Source: Takakia lepidozioides (Eukaryota; Streptophyta; Takakiopsida; Takakiales; Takakiaceae). From it: a stretch of DNA of 64,000 bases. The stretch is from positions 14,940,001 through 15,004,000 of the forward strand of contig CM060732.1 in the NCBI GenBank assembly GCA_030704615.1, in the 5' to 3' direction. The notes under the pieces are model-generated. The model saw only the letters and a program-made list of their open reading frames with translations. It was not told the DNA's origin and did no database searches. The position numbers were made by a program, and so were the translations under genes. Shown here piece by piece: positions 10,744-22,316 of this stretch; within the stretch, counting starts at the first letter, position 1; each line of letters begins with the position of its first letter.

Positions 10744-10894
10744 CAAAGAGGTCATCCTCGATTTGCCATGAGTTATCATCAGCTGTGTAGCCGGCCCATT
10801 GGCATAGGTAATAGGTATCAATACAAGTGGCCCCATATGAGTCTGTGGAAGCTTGGGTTTTAATACCTAGGATGGCTTCGATAACATATGCTTC
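10744..10894 (-). pseudogene. chromodomain-like segment in LINE ORF
   Basis: Residues about 175-224 of the 495-codon frame read AYVIEAILGIK, then TYYLCQWAGYTADDNSWQI and an acidic end. This follows the chromodomain consensus: (Y/F)xVExIL, hydrophobic YLVKWxGY, ExxTWEP. Two aromatic cage positions (Y and W) are present and the Glu before the final strand is replaced by Gln. Chromodomains direct chromoviral integrases to chromatin; here one would sit between reverse transcriptase and RNase H of a LINE. Confidence 0.55.
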
Positions 10895-11416
10895 GGGGTT
10901 ATCTGTGTGGTCATGATGAGTTGCTGGAGTGCCAAGTGAGGTGGGAGCTGGGGTGGAAGTAGTTTGCGTAAGGAATGGCGTGTGGATGCAGGCGGGGGGG
11001 GGGGGGGGGGGTCTGGGATGAGTCCCTATCCAAGTGGGGAGAGGGTATAGGGGAGGTGGATGTGGATGGGGTGTCTCTAGTTTCAAGTGTCCTGTGGTTT
11101 GGGAGGCCCTAAGCGTGTGGAGAATAGAGGGGGATGGGCCTGATCTGTAGGCAGGTAGTAAGTCGCGTTGGGTATGAGGAAAGAGTGAGCATGGGAGATC
11201 ACATTCAAGGGTACATGATGCGGATGGGTGGCAGAGTAGAGTACGTAGGTGTTGGAGGAACCTGCATGTTTTGGCTGTGGCACGAGAATGTTTAAGTGTG
11301 AATGCTCCCGGGGTTATAAGTTGAGTCCCTATGGCGGTGGTAAGTTGGGTGAGATGAGTGATATGCCGTTCTTTGAAATAGGTGAGGAGGGTGATTGAGA
11401 AGCCATGAAAGTTCAT

Positions 11417-12035
11417 CTTTTGCCTCTTTTACAGTAAGAGGATTGCGCTCATGGTGAGTGAAGTCGTACCTTCCTCTGCCGGCTTTTTGTTTCAATCTAT
11501 CCCAGCATATGTTTTTTACCCATTGGCTGCAGGTTGCGGCCCAAGATTCACATGGGTCTACATGTAAAATTTCACAGGTTTTATGGAAAGCCAAAGACAC
11601 TTGTTCAACAACGTCTTTCAGCAAAGTACGTTTGAGAGGGATGTGATTCATACCTAGGCTGAATAGTTCTTTCAGCCTTGCGTGTCTAATAATATTCAGG
11701 TCCATGGTACGTACGTGTTGCGTAGGTGTAGAACCAGATAGATGGAATTCTGTTTTTGTATCCACATCCCGAAAATCATGAAACCTCTTGGCACTGTCAC
11801 ATAGACAATCTGGTGAGTGAATCAGGTCTTGCATAAAGCAAAAATCACGGAAAACAACAGCAGGCTGATAGTATTCAGAGCTGCTTTGTTTATGATATGT
11901 CCATCCAAAAACTATCTCATCGATGAGAATAGCCAAGTCATTTTGTCCAAATTCCAAAAAAGCTTCTTTTATCAAGTTCCTAGGGTTTATCCACTCCATA
12001 CCACGGTTTGGGTACAACATATGAATGAATCCCAA
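11417..12035 (-). pseudogene. retroelement ORF, N-terminal part (possibly Penelope-like)
   Basis: An open minus-strand frame includes a segment RLKELFSLGMNHIPLKRT followed by a long helical region and a cluster of basic residues, ending near KEAKDEL where the LINE begins. The 'LxSLGxNxxP' segment before the polymerase is typical of Penelope-like retroelements, but neither a reverse transcriptase nor a GIY-YIG domain is present, so this is tentative. The junction at about 11,410 looks like the 5' truncation point of the LINE inserted into it. Confidence 0.4.
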
Positions 12036-12086
12036 GGGAGCAGGTTTTACTGCCTGTTTTATGAATTTCCTGCCATGGGCATGAGT

Positions 12087-13704
12087 TTAAATTTGTCTGC
12101 AACCATCCTCAAGACCAAACAACGCATCTGCACATACAAAGTAGAGGAACATACCAAAAATGAGATTTTTACAGATCTGTCCATGATCCAAAATCTCGTT
12201 TGTGTATTGGGGAGAACTCGTCAGTGATACGACGAGTCTTGTATGACTCCTGGCTGGCGATATTGATGGTGGTACTGGAATTAGCACCCGAACCCCCAAG
12301 TGATGACCGATTCGTTGCTCTTGAATTCTCAGAGGTGTTGGTAGAGTATTGTCCCCTGCCAGAGCGTCCTCCTCTTTGGTAGAGACCTCTTCCACGACCA
12401 GGGGTGCCTCTGCCTCAAGTGGCATTGTTCTTGCCTTGTTGAGGAGGCGTCTGCCCCTCCATACGCTGCCGTTTGTAGCTATTGAATTGTGGCCTGGGAA
12501 GGCTGTCTGAAAAAAGACCCAGGTTTCACAAGTTTCTCAATGTATCTGGCCCCCTTGGATTCTCCTAACTTCGCAAGCAACTTGGCTTGGGGGTCAATTG
12601 AGAATTCACAAGCTGTTTCCATTATGAAGCCCCGGGTCATCTGGAAGGTAATTTGTGCAAGTACAACAGATCTGGCAGCCCGCATGATCCACACCAGAAA
12701 GCTGTAATACTTGGTTTGCACCGAAGGATAGGCATCATCAGGGAAGAACACAATCAGATTGTTCAGCATATACCATACCATATGGTCAAACCAAGCAACA
12801 CTCCCAATGCAAGAAGAGGGTGCCCCTCCTTGTCCACAGTTACATCTTATGTAGGGACGATGCCAGTTGAAGAGTTGACTCTTGTGATTTTTGGATCTGG
12901 CCGAACCAGTCGGCAAGTCATTTTTGGTCCTCAAGGTAAGGTTCTCACCTTTGTCACAGAGCTTGTAGTAGAAGGTCCTTAGTGGCCATGCCACAACAAC
13001 AGGTTCCTTTTTTATTCTCTGAAAACCCTCCTTAGCATCCTGTGCACATCAACTGCGTTCAGCAGGAGTTATGTTGCCCCATTTGACCCACATTTCAATA
13101 GAAATGGGTGCCAATAAATTGATATTAGCATGTGGGTGCCACATCCTGTGGTCATTATTGGCAACCTCTAATTCAACTGCACGGGGAGGCAACCAAGGGA
13201 CAAACTGCAGATTTCCAGGAGTGGCACCTACTGCCCTTTCTTGTTCCACTTGTGAGATTTCTACTTGTTCACAGAATTCTCTCACTGCCTCTTTTTCTTC
13301 ATCCGGTAAAATCATGTGCCCAAGGATTGGGTGATTACTTACAGAAGGGATGAAGTCTTTTTCAGATGTGTTTGTAGATTTATGCGTGGAGACAGTCTGG
13401 TCATCTTCTGGGTTCGCCATTCTAAGAGCTGCCTCAATGGCTGATCCCTTCTTTTCCCATTGTATCAGCTCCTCGGCATCATCTTCCAGTACCTCAATCA
13501 TTTTAGTATTGAATTCCTGGAGCTTCTCCAGGTACCTGCCATTCTTATTTGCCATGATGCCAAGTGCAACCCAATTTCCAAAGCCAAGGTTTCAAGTAAT
13601 AACACGGGGTTTTCATCACCTGAATTTTCCAAGGCCTCAGTATCCATCTTTTGCAATGCAGCATGGAAGTCACTTGGTGTGATTTGTGCGAGGGTAGCCT
13701 GCAC
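12087..13704 (-). pseudogene. decayed gag-like ORF with RGG-rich tail
   Basis: Successive minus-strand frames (about 13,704-13,498, 13,555-13,049, 12,994-12,479 and 12,425-12,340) appear to be one broken protein. The N-terminal part is acidic and helical; the centre is Trp- and Cys-containing with no motif I recognise; the end is an RGG-type RNA-binding tail (GRGRGLYQRGGRSGRGQYS) preceded by an in-frame TGA. It lies directly upstream of the retroelement frame at 11,417-12,035, so it is best read as that element's ORF1. Confidence 0.45.
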
Positions 13705-15336
13705 AGCAGGAATTGGAGGAGGTAGGGGGGACTGATACCCCAGGGCTATGAGGTCCTCATTCCAGCTAGGACCTCCTTTGGTGACTTTCTGTCAAGGCCC
13801 CCCGAGAACATTTGTCAATATATCAAAATGAGAAGGTGAAAAGGAGAAGGGTAAGGGTAGATGGTGTGTACAAAAACCACTAAGTACACTGATCAAATAA
13901 AGAGAGGGAAGATATACATGTCATGTCAAGACATGGACAAGACCGCTAAGGTCATTATTATTGAAAGACAAAACAGCCCTTTACAGGGCACCATCTAACA
14001 TTCCCTTTCATGTTTACAATCTCATTTGAATACCCCATTACATTTCAGGGTCTCTGAAAAAACAGGGCGGGAGGGTGGGATTCCAGGTCATTCATATCAT
14101 GAAAGCACCATAGTATGCATCATCATCTCAAAAATTCATTTCAAACTCATTTCAAAAACCAGATTGCAGGTTTGGTTTGAAGATGGTGTTTTAGAACCAA
14201 GATATAAGCAAGATTCTTAAAAAGGAAGAAGAAACATCAGGGTAGAGCCCCCTTAAGCAGGTATAGGCCTAGAATGGTATTTTAAGGCCTCATAAAATAG
14301 TTCTGCCAATGTGAAAGAGCAGCTCAGAAACCCCTGTTTGTTATCAAGCCATGAAACCAAAATGATATGAGGGCCTTGAAGAATGTGTGTTATCTGTCAA
14401 AGCCTATCCTTTTGATCCATCAGAGTCATACCAAGAAGTTTCATTTCAGAGCCAAGTATCAAGGCAGTCAGAGTAATAACTGCTATTTTGTATCCGTGTA
14501 CCCTTCATAGCTTAACTCCTACACATGCAAATGTGGTTGTAAAAAACCAGAAATAGGGGTAAGGAGAGAAGCAGATCCTCATTGGAGCCATCTTGGAGCA
14601 GGTCTGAAGCGGCATGGTGGCAGTTTGAACCAGCAGATGGCATCAGCAGCATAGGCAGCAGCAGAATCCACATTTGCAAGAACAAGAGCTGCAAGTTTCA
14701 AGAAATCAAGACAAGTGAAGACCCTCACCTGTGTCCGTCCCAAAAACCACCACATAGCGATGTGTGTTAGTGAGGATGCAGCAGGTGAGTGGCAGGTCTT
14801 CACAGTTGCTATCCATGTCAGTGTTGAATTCTAAAGCAAGTACAGATCACAATTCAAGCAAGGGTAAACTCAAAAAACCTTGAGTGTTTGTGGTATGCCC
14901 TGCGCCATGGCGTCCAACAGATCGTCTCCAACAAAACGCAATCAGAGTAGAAGCGTTCACAGATAGATTATGGCTCATACACAAAGAGAGAGCAACATGT
15001 AATCTGTAGATAAATAGGGATAGAGTACTTCCCAACAAGGAGTAAAAGCGCCGCTGCAAAATAAAGAACCATGAGTTTCTGATCAAAGCGATCACCGCTT
15101 TGTCGTCTGCCAGAGAAGAATCTGTTTAACCACCAATGCGCATCCCAAGAGCTAGCCATCACGAGTACCATGTAGCAGCAGGGGAGCAGGTTTATACGAC
15201 GCATCATCAAGGTTCACTGAAGCACGAGTTCAGTGCTGTGAAGTGTGTCGGCCTGCTTAGGGCACAACTTCCCGATTTCTCATCCAGGGTGGATGAAAAA
15301 TCACATTTTATAAAGAGAAAGCTGAGTAGCAACTGC
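13705..15336. other. no supported gene
   Basis: Only short frames without motifs. The region is moderately AT-rich and may include the 5' end of the retroelement to the left. Confidence 0.35.
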
Positions 15337-16480
15337 TCAGTCACTTCCCTCCCCCCCCCCCACCTTTTTGTTTTTTCTTTGTTGCCCCCTCTCTCCCTCT
15401 GTCTCCCTCCTCGGAACTGGCCGGTTGCATCAGTGTTCTTTTCATGATCTTCCATCTATACTAGATGGACTCTAAAAGGTGTTTTCACCCGACTTGTAAA
15501 GGTTTTCTATCCATACCGGAAGAATCACCTGGGTGGACACTAAAGTACCTTTAAAAAGGACCTATAATTTTTCATTCCTCTTTTATTGACTTTCATCTAT
15601 ATCACATGAGTCACCAGAGAATGAGGAATTACCTCCATAGGGGTTATGACATTGGCATCCTATCTATAATTTTTCCATCCATGCCGGATGAAAATTACCA
15701 GGATTTGAATTCGTTTTATTCCCCCTTTATGCTTTTTTCCGTACTGGATGAGGCTTTCTCTTAAGGGATGACGAATTACCTATGAGGATGAAAAACCGCT
15801 GCCCTGGATGATGTATACTACTTCTTCATCTTGCTGATGGACCTCATCCAAATAAATGAACCTATTTTTTTTTTCATCTGGACCGGATGAAAAAAACAGC
15901 TTATGATGGCCATGGAGATTTTTTTAATTACCCTTGATTATTGCTAATTAAGGAGTGAAACCCTAACTCCTACCCTATAATCTACTGTTTAAACCTAGCT
16001 AACGGATGACATCCATCGGGTTTTTAAGAGAAAGGGTATTGATTATTCATCCCCGGATGAAAAATCGGGCTCTTCCCTAGGGTGTCTCTCCCGCTGTCAG
16101 CTGCATTCCTCGTGCTGCTGAGCTCGCGAGTTATGGCGTTTGAACTCTGCTGCTACCATGTCTGCTACTTCATGCCGGACGAGCTCCTGGGGATGCGCAA
16201 TGGCGGCGTCTTGTCTCTTCTCACAGGCGGGAGAACCCGCTGTGATGGCATCGTGCCCCTGACAGAGGTAAGATCTGTCCCTTTTGTTTCCCCAAGAGAG
16301 GGGGCAACCAAAAAAAACAGAGAATGTGGGGGGGGGATTGACTGAGCTGCAGCAGCTGCTCAGTCACTCCCCCCCCCCCCCCCCCACCTTCTTTTCTTTT
16401 CTTTGTTGCCCCCTGATGTCTCCCTCTCACTCCCTCTCTCTCCCTCTCTCTCCCTCTGGACACTGGGCATATGGAATTGT
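15337..16480 (+). repeat. direct repeats of a C-tract/pyrimidine block ~1 kb apart, with GGATGAAAA hairpins between
   Basis: A block beginning GCTCAGTCACT, a run of C, then TTTGTTGCCCCCT and CT-rich DNA occurs at about 15,335-15,425 and again at about 16,355-16,470. Between them (15,460-16,080) the motif GGATGAAAA and its reverse complement TTTTCATCC recur in both orientations, often as hairpins such as CCATGCCGGATG. Motifs repeated in both orientations are typical of CACTA subterminal regions, and the CACTA transposase lies just downstream. Confidence 0.55.
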
Positions 16481-16681
16481 TGTCCCGACTTCCATCCTTG
16501 AGGAAAAGGAAAAAAATTGCAAAATTGGGTTGCAGGGAATTTTGCCGGATGGGAATCCAGCGCCGAATTTCCATCCTGCAGGCAAAAAATTCCAAGTTTA
16601 GTGTGTAACCAGTCAAAAAAACACGAAAAACTTGATGCAACGACTAAAAATTGTTGAAGAAGGGCCGATACGGGCGTCTGT

Positions 16682-17110
16682 GGATGGAAATTCGGCGCCG
16701 TTTTTCCATCCGGGGGATGTTCTTTGTCGGCCAGGTGTCGGCCTCTCCCCCCGAGACGACTTCATCCAACGGGCCTCGGATGGAAATTCGGCGTCGTTTT
16801 TCCATCCGGGGGATGTTCTCTGTCGGCCAGGTGTCGGCCTCTCCCCCCGAGACGACTTCATCCAACGGGCCTCGGATGGAAATTCGGCGCCGTTTTTCCT
16901 TCCGGAGGATCTTCTCTGTCGGCCAGGTGTCGGCCTCTCCCCCCGAGACGACTTCATCCGGCCGGCCTCGGATGGAAATTCGGTGCCATTTTTCCTTCCG
17001 GAGGCTGATCTCTATCGGCCTGGTGTCGCCTCTCCCCCCGAGACGACTTCATCCGAATGGCCTCGGCAGGAAATTCGGCACCATTTTTCCATCCGGGTGA
17101 TGTTCTCTGG
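16682..17110 (+). repeat. 96-bp tandem repeat, about 4.5 copies, each with a hairpin
   Basis: Units start near 16,682, 16,778, 16,874, 16,970 and 17,065. Each carries an imperfect palindrome of GGATGGAAATTCGGC facing its complement TTTTTCCATCC, followed by a conserved GTCGGCCAGGTGTCGGCCTC segment. The period is 32 codons, which keeps frames open on both strands; those frames are artefacts of the repeat. An older diverged copy lies at about 16,543-16,580. It lies immediately 5' of the CACTA transposase and probably is its subterminal region. Confidence 0.85.
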
Positions 17111-17158
17111 CAGGCACGTGGGGCCATCACCCTCCGATTTGACGCCATGTTGAATTAA

Positions 17159-20100
17159 ATGTTGCCCCTCATTCCTATGTATCAGGACTTTGTCCATCCC
17201 TTCCCGGTCTTTTCTCTTGGCACCCCATCCGAAAACAACCCAAGTACATCAGGCGGGAGCCCTGGGCGAGACGCCGCCCCCACGGTACTGGACGATGATG
17301 ACGATGATAGTGATAGTGACAGTGACAACAACAATGAGCATGAAATTAACCAGGAGGATGTGCAAGCCATGGAGGATCTCTTAATGCATCATGTGGGCGC
17401 TGATGCATCCCATGAAGAGGGAACCCGGCCAATCGATGATCCTGAAATGGCCCCCTCAAATGACATGGAGAGGGAGGCGAAAACTCCCTTGTACGACGGG
17501 GCGAAAGTGAGTCGACTTTCAACAATCTTACTTTTGCTCAATCTTCAAATTCGATTTGGCATAAGTAATGTTGGGATATCTGCCATAATGCGAACTATTG
17601 CAGACTATATCCTTGCTCCACACTTGAAACCCAAGATGCCACGGTCGCGAAAAGAGGCGCGCAAAGTCTTGGACTCTGTGGGGATGGGCTATAAGATTTT
17701 TCATGCATGTCCATGTGATAAAACCCTATACTACGGAGAGGATTCGCATCTCACCAAGTGCCCAAAGTGCAAAAAAGATCGATATCGGGATGATGTCCAA
17801 GGGAAAAAAGTACCACGCAAGGTATAAGCGTCATTCCCCCTCGTATGGAGATTATTTTCTTTAATCTTCTCAATGTATGTAAAGTGTATTCCACAAAGTT
17901 TAGGGTTTAGAGAGTAGTACTTATGCAAGATCTGATTGCGGTTTTGGAAGGAGTGAGTGAGGAGTGGAAGGAGCGACATTTGGTTTTGACCATTCACACC
18001 CAAATGAGGGAGAGACTGCATAAAGGGAAAGGCATAAGGGTGTTGTATTATGTGTGCTAATGGGATGATTACATGTGGGGGGCGTGGGATATTTCATCCT
18101 AGAAAATGCATTACTTTCCGATCATCCCGCGATTGAGGGCACCGTACCGAAGCCCCGAATTGGCCAGACTCATGAGATGGTACGCCTCGCATCGGAGCCC
18201 CCCGGAAAAGGTGTGCGGGCCACAAGATTCACAAGCATGGAGGCATATTGAAGAGATGTGGCCTTTTCTCTTGGAGGAACCACGACATGTCTACCTCGGC
18301 TTCTCCTCGGATGGGGTCAACCCATTATCTGTCCAGTCATGTAGTCATTCCACTTGGCCGGTGACCATGGTGAATTACAACATCCCTCCTTTTAATTAAA
18401 AAAGGCATATCATGTTGGCTGCCATTGTGCCAGGTGAGTGTACTCATTTCATGTTTATTATTGCCTTTGACTTTACATTAAACTTCTGATCTTTGACGCA
18501 ATTCAGATGCAAGATTGATGAGTGACATAATCATGGAGTAAGACGTGTAATTCATTTTGTAGTGTAATCTGCATATCGGTGGAGCATTGAAACAATGATG
18601 TGAATGTTTCATAGGGAAAAAACAAGAGGCAAACATGGACACGTACTTGCGACCTCTTGTTGATGAACTTAAAGAGCTATGGAGGGGGGTCCCGGCATTG
18701 GATGCTTCACTTGACCCTATGGCCGGACAATCTTTTCAGATGAGAGGCATCTTGCTTTGGACAATGCATGATTATCCAGGTATATTATGTTCCCCATGAA
18801 CAACCCGCGTACATTCACTTGTCAATGTCGGATAATATCGATGAAAATTGGGATTGATTGAAGTAGCGACAACAGTCTTGTGCACTGTAGTGGGGTAGAT
18901 AGCATTATGGGCCATGCACATGACAACTTTTTGTTTTTGCTAATGTGGCGGGATGTGTAGTATAGGACTAACTGTTTGCTCGGGGCTAAGCACCAAAGGG
19001 TACCATGCATGCTTGCATTGTGGCGATGATCTTGATGCACATAGCTCCTGCCATCTTCATAAGATGGTGTATCCCAACTACCGCAAATTTCTTCCTATGA
19101 GCCATCGATGGAGAAGAAGAGAGAAACACTTGTTTGATGGCAAAGAGGAAGTACGTCCCCCCCCTATGACACCGTCCGGGCAGTTTTGGGATGACCGATG
19201 GAAGGAGGCCCATGCAGGCACGGTCGGTGAAGTGGACGTGCCCGGCATGAAACAACTTTTAATCTTCTACGAGTTGTCATATTGGGCGATACATATTCCA
19301 CAAAAACACCGTCAATATCCTTATGCATGCATGTGATATTGCACATTTGGTATGCGTTGCATTGTCACTTTCACGTAAAAAATTTTGTGGAAGTCTTTGT
19401 GGGTGGGGATATATGTAGGACCTGAAGATTCGCCATCTTCTAGATCCCATGCATATTGAGAAGAATGTCTGCTCATCCCTTTTTCGGGTTCTTCATGGCA
19501 CGCCGACAAAGAAGGGAGTGGCTGCAAAAGGAGATTCTCTCGGTGTTAGAAAGGAGGTTGATGAGCAGGGTCGTATGCGCCATCTATGGGCCGAACAAAA
19601 TGGTGTGGACCCGAAGGGTATTGTACGGTGGAAGTATAGGCGCGCACCTTGGCAATGGACAAAGGAAGAATACAAGAAAGTGTTAGCCACCATAAGTGCT
19701 GTCCGAACATCAACTGGTTATGGGTCATCCCTTCGTACGAAGTTCAGCGAAGAAGACGGGGTCCATGGTTTGAAGTCTCATGACTACCACAATCTATTGC
19801 AAGACATCTTGCCCATTGCAGTATGTGGGACATTGACTCCCGAGGTTCGTGAGACAATCTATAGATTGGGAAACTTGTTCCGGTGGATTTGCTCCAAAGA
19901 GTTGGAAGAAGCAGATTTTTCACGCGGCGGAGGTAATGTGTATGTTGGAGATGCACCTTCCTCCCTCCTTCTTTGACATCCAAGTGCACTTGGTAGTGCA
20001 TTTAGTGGAAGAGGCTTCGATTGCCGGCCCCGTTCATTCTCGGTGGATGTACTTCCTTGAACGTTATATAAAGACTTTGAAAGGATTTGTAAGACAAATG

Positions 20101-20289
20101 GCGCACCCGGAGGGTAGCATGGCGGAGGGGTATACGTTGCAAGAAGCTATGTCCTATTGCACGGAGTACATGGCAAGGGTGGATGAGGAAGCCCCTCGGA
20201 TGTGGAAGGAAGAGGAGGATGCACGAACCAATGACATCGTTTTGCCCAAAAAAATCGAAGAGGGTAAAATTGCCGACCTTGGTGATTGA
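17159..20289 (+). pseudogene. CACTA TNP2-type transposase with DUF4218-like C terminus
   Basis: Segments appear in the standard order: an acidic N terminus; TPLYDGAK then HACPCDKTLYY and CPKCKKDRYR (zinc-binding); after a likely intron (donor near 17,820), YFPIIPRLRAPYRSPELARLMRWYA and LGFSSDGVNPL (first transposase Asp); LVDELKELW; LSTKGYHACLHC; then DLKIRHLLDPMHIEKNVC; and finally GLKSHDYHNLLQDILPIAV...PPSFFDIQVHLVVHLV (DUF4218-like). The protein cuts and rejoins transposon ends. In-frame stops (for example after 18,397) and a frameshift near 19,925 show it is inactive. Confidence 0.85.
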
Positions 20290-20548
20290 GCAAGCGCATG
20301 ACTTCATACTGAAGAACATCCCATCCATACATAAGTGGGAGACAAGATACAATAATCTTGTTCAGCAACGAGAGGAGGAGACGCTTGCATGGAGGCGGAA
20401 CCATCCAAGGCCGGTTACTAGACGCCCACGACGAGGAGCGGGCCGCCGGAATGTTCCTTCACAAAATTTGCCCAAGGAATTGCAGCCTCTAAGTTCATTC
20501 CAATAGTGGCTTCGGACTTCAGTTTATGACGTTGTTGCTCAAGAAGAG

Positions 20549-21380
20549 ATGGTTTCAGATTTGGTGCAAGACATTGCAAGGGGCCTCTCTCAATTCGCGA
20601 CCTCATACACGGCGGTTTGGGTTCACGGTCGTTATTTCCGCATTCGTGCTCTTGACATGAAGCGCAAAACAACCTTTGATTCTGGCTTGTGTGGCACATA
20701 TTGGAAAGACTCCGTGTGGGGCAAGGGAGATACACGACCTGCTATGAGCAAACTTGAGTACATTGGAGAGCTTGAGAGCATACTCCAACTTCAGTATACA
20801 AGGTACCGGCCTCTTATCTTCAAGGGAAGGTGGTTCCAGCCACATCTTGTGGGGCCCTCCGCAACACTAGTGCAAGATGATTGTGGTTTCATGCGCGTCA
20901 ATGCAGATAGGCTCAACCCTACTCATCGTCCCTCCGATGAGCTTTTTTTCACGGCCTTCAGACATTGAGCAAGTTTTCTTCTCCGATGACAAAACAAGAG
21001 GGGGGAATTGGAAGGTGGTTGTGCATGCTCAGCCAAGAGGAAGACGTATCTATCATGGTCTCGGATCTCCATGGGGTGAGGCAATTACGGTGGACGGAGA
21101 GATTGGTCATAATGATGTTGATGATGGAGGTTGGGTAGAGGGGGTAGAAGAGGATGATGACGCCCCGGACAATGCATCCTGGACCCTATATGATGAAGTT
21201 CTAGAAGATACAGATGTTGGAGAAGGAGACGAAGACACGGCCATTGACAACGAGGTGGAGGATGATTCGGAGGTGCCTTTTAAGGGCCGGACCATTTATG
21301 ACGATGACTCCGATGACCAAGAAGACTTGCAGCTTGATGAGGATGAAGAGGCTCCGGATGATGATATTCAAGTTGATTAG
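20549..21380 (+). pseudogene. CACTA-associated DUF4216-like/acidic C-terminal region
   Basis: The first frame (20,549-20,968) contains YIGELESILQLQY and PLIFKGRWF, matching the region usually found after the DUF4218 part in plant CACTA proteins. The continuation lies in another frame from about 20,940 and includes EQVFFSDD and NWKVVVHAQPRG, ending in a long Asp/Glu-rich tail. One frame change near 20,940-20,968 separates the two. The role of this region in transposition is not established. Confidence 0.7.
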
Positions 21381-21930
21381 ACACAAAATCAAAGCTACAT
21401 AACAATTCTCGCATCGAACTGGACCCATCCCTTCGATTGATTGTACATGTACATGCATATTGTACTTTATTTCTATGATTCATCAAATATGGCTGTGGCT
21501 GGTAGTCTTTCAAGAAAGAAGACAGATGCAATGAATATGTTGGAGCAACACATACAGATGTGGTATCAAGAAAATTATCAAAATGAATGTCACAATCTAC
21601 AAGAAGGTCCACAATAACAAGCTAAACCATAAAGAAAAACAAACACCCTACCCCAGTATCATATGAAAAAAAAAAAAAACTAGGAACCCCCAAAGGCCCT
21701 AAACCTAAACCTAGAAAGCACTGCCGTCGTTGCCTGCGACCCCCACGCGTCGCCACCTGCGACGCGGTTTTTAGGCCGGGGGTGGCAAACAGCGATGGCA
21801 AACCGTCGCCATCTGCGACCTGTTTTTTTGAATGGATTTATGAGGCCGGGGGTCGCACACGGCGACGGCCAGCTGTCACACACTATGACCCGTTTTTTTT
21901 TTTTGGTAAGAATAGGGCAGCCGGGCAGTT

Positions 21931-22223
21931 TGCGACGCCCGGCCGTCGCAGGGGCCTTTTGCCCTTCATGCCACCATGCGACGGCCTGGCGTCGCAAGAA
22001 AGGGCTGCGATGAAAGAAGGGTTTTTTTTTTTTTTTTTTTTTTTTCGGCGTGCGACGAGCGGCTGTCGCCCGAAAGGGCTGCCTTCTGCCCTTTGCTGGG
22101 GGCGACGCTTGGGCGTCGCACGGAAGGGCTGCCATTTTCCCTTCATCACTCCGTGCGACGGCCAGGCGTCGCCGCCTGGCCCCGACACCAGGTGGCGTTT
22201 GGCTGCGACGGCCTGGCGTCGCA
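21931..22223. repeat. six 20-nt GCGACG/CGTCGC palindromes, about 50 bp apart
   Basis: Palindromes occupy 21,931-21,950, 21,977-21,996, 22,051-22,070, 22,101-22,120, 22,154-22,173 and 22,204-22,223. A typical one is TGCGACGGCCTGGCGTCGCA, with 6-7 bp arms. Spacers repeat a GAAAGGGCTGCC motif and CCCTT stretches, so the underlying unit is a roughly 50-bp tandem repeat. More half-sites (GGCGTCGCA) continue to about 22,300 next to the CACTA-like terminus. Closely spaced inverted motifs of this kind are where CACTA transposition proteins bind. Confidence 0.8.
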
Positions 22224-22304
22224 AACACGCTCTGCGGGGTTGGCGTCGCACGCTCGGTGCCGCGCGGGGCGTGGGGGCGCGGCTGGCGTCGCAAACCCCC
22301 CCCA

Positions 22305-22316
22305 TTTGCTGTAGTG
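22305..22316 (-). other. candidate CACTA terminal inverted repeat
   Basis: On the minus strand this reads CACTACAGCAAA, matching the CACTA terminus consensus, and the hairpin-rich subterminal DNA lies on its inner side. The bases after it are AGG, a possible 3-bp target duplication, but the matching left end was not located. Confidence 0.5.

Larger units (their letters stand above)
7985..11416 (-). mobile_element. 5'-truncated LINE (RNase H + restriction-like endonuclease type)
   Basis: On the minus strand the domains run: unknown N-terminal segment, chromodomain-like segment, Dam-type methyltransferase-like segment, RNase H, degenerate zinc-finger region, restriction-like endonuclease-like C terminus, then a 3' UTR with a (CT)n tract near 7,990-8,010 and a GC hairpin near 8,055-8,095. 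RNase H followed by a zinc finger and C-terminal PD-(D/E)XK-like domain recalls the RandI/Dualen group of plant and algal LINEs. The reverse transcriptase is missing, consistent with 5' truncation at about 11,416 where a different retroelement begins. The ORF is broken by frameshifts near 9,990 and 9,500, and a G-tract interrupts it near 10,987-11,010. Confidence 0.75.
17159..22316 (+). mobile_element. CACTA (En/Spm) DNA transposon, decayed
   Basis: A TNP2-type transposase region (17,159-20,289) and the downstream accessory region (20,549-21,380) are followed by hairpin repeats and by TTTGCTGTAGTG at 22,305-22,316, whose complement CACTACAGCAAA is a good CACTA terminus. The 5' terminus was not found; the hairpin-rich DNA from about 15,460 may belong to the element. 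The subterminal motifs differ between the sides (GGATGGAAA on the left, GCGACG on the right), so the right terminus could belong to a separate non-autonomous element. Confidence 0.7.

Noticed and set aside
16613-17153. Several overlapping frames on both strands (up to 173 codons)
   Set aside because: All arise from the 96-bp tandem repeat, whose period is 32 codons.
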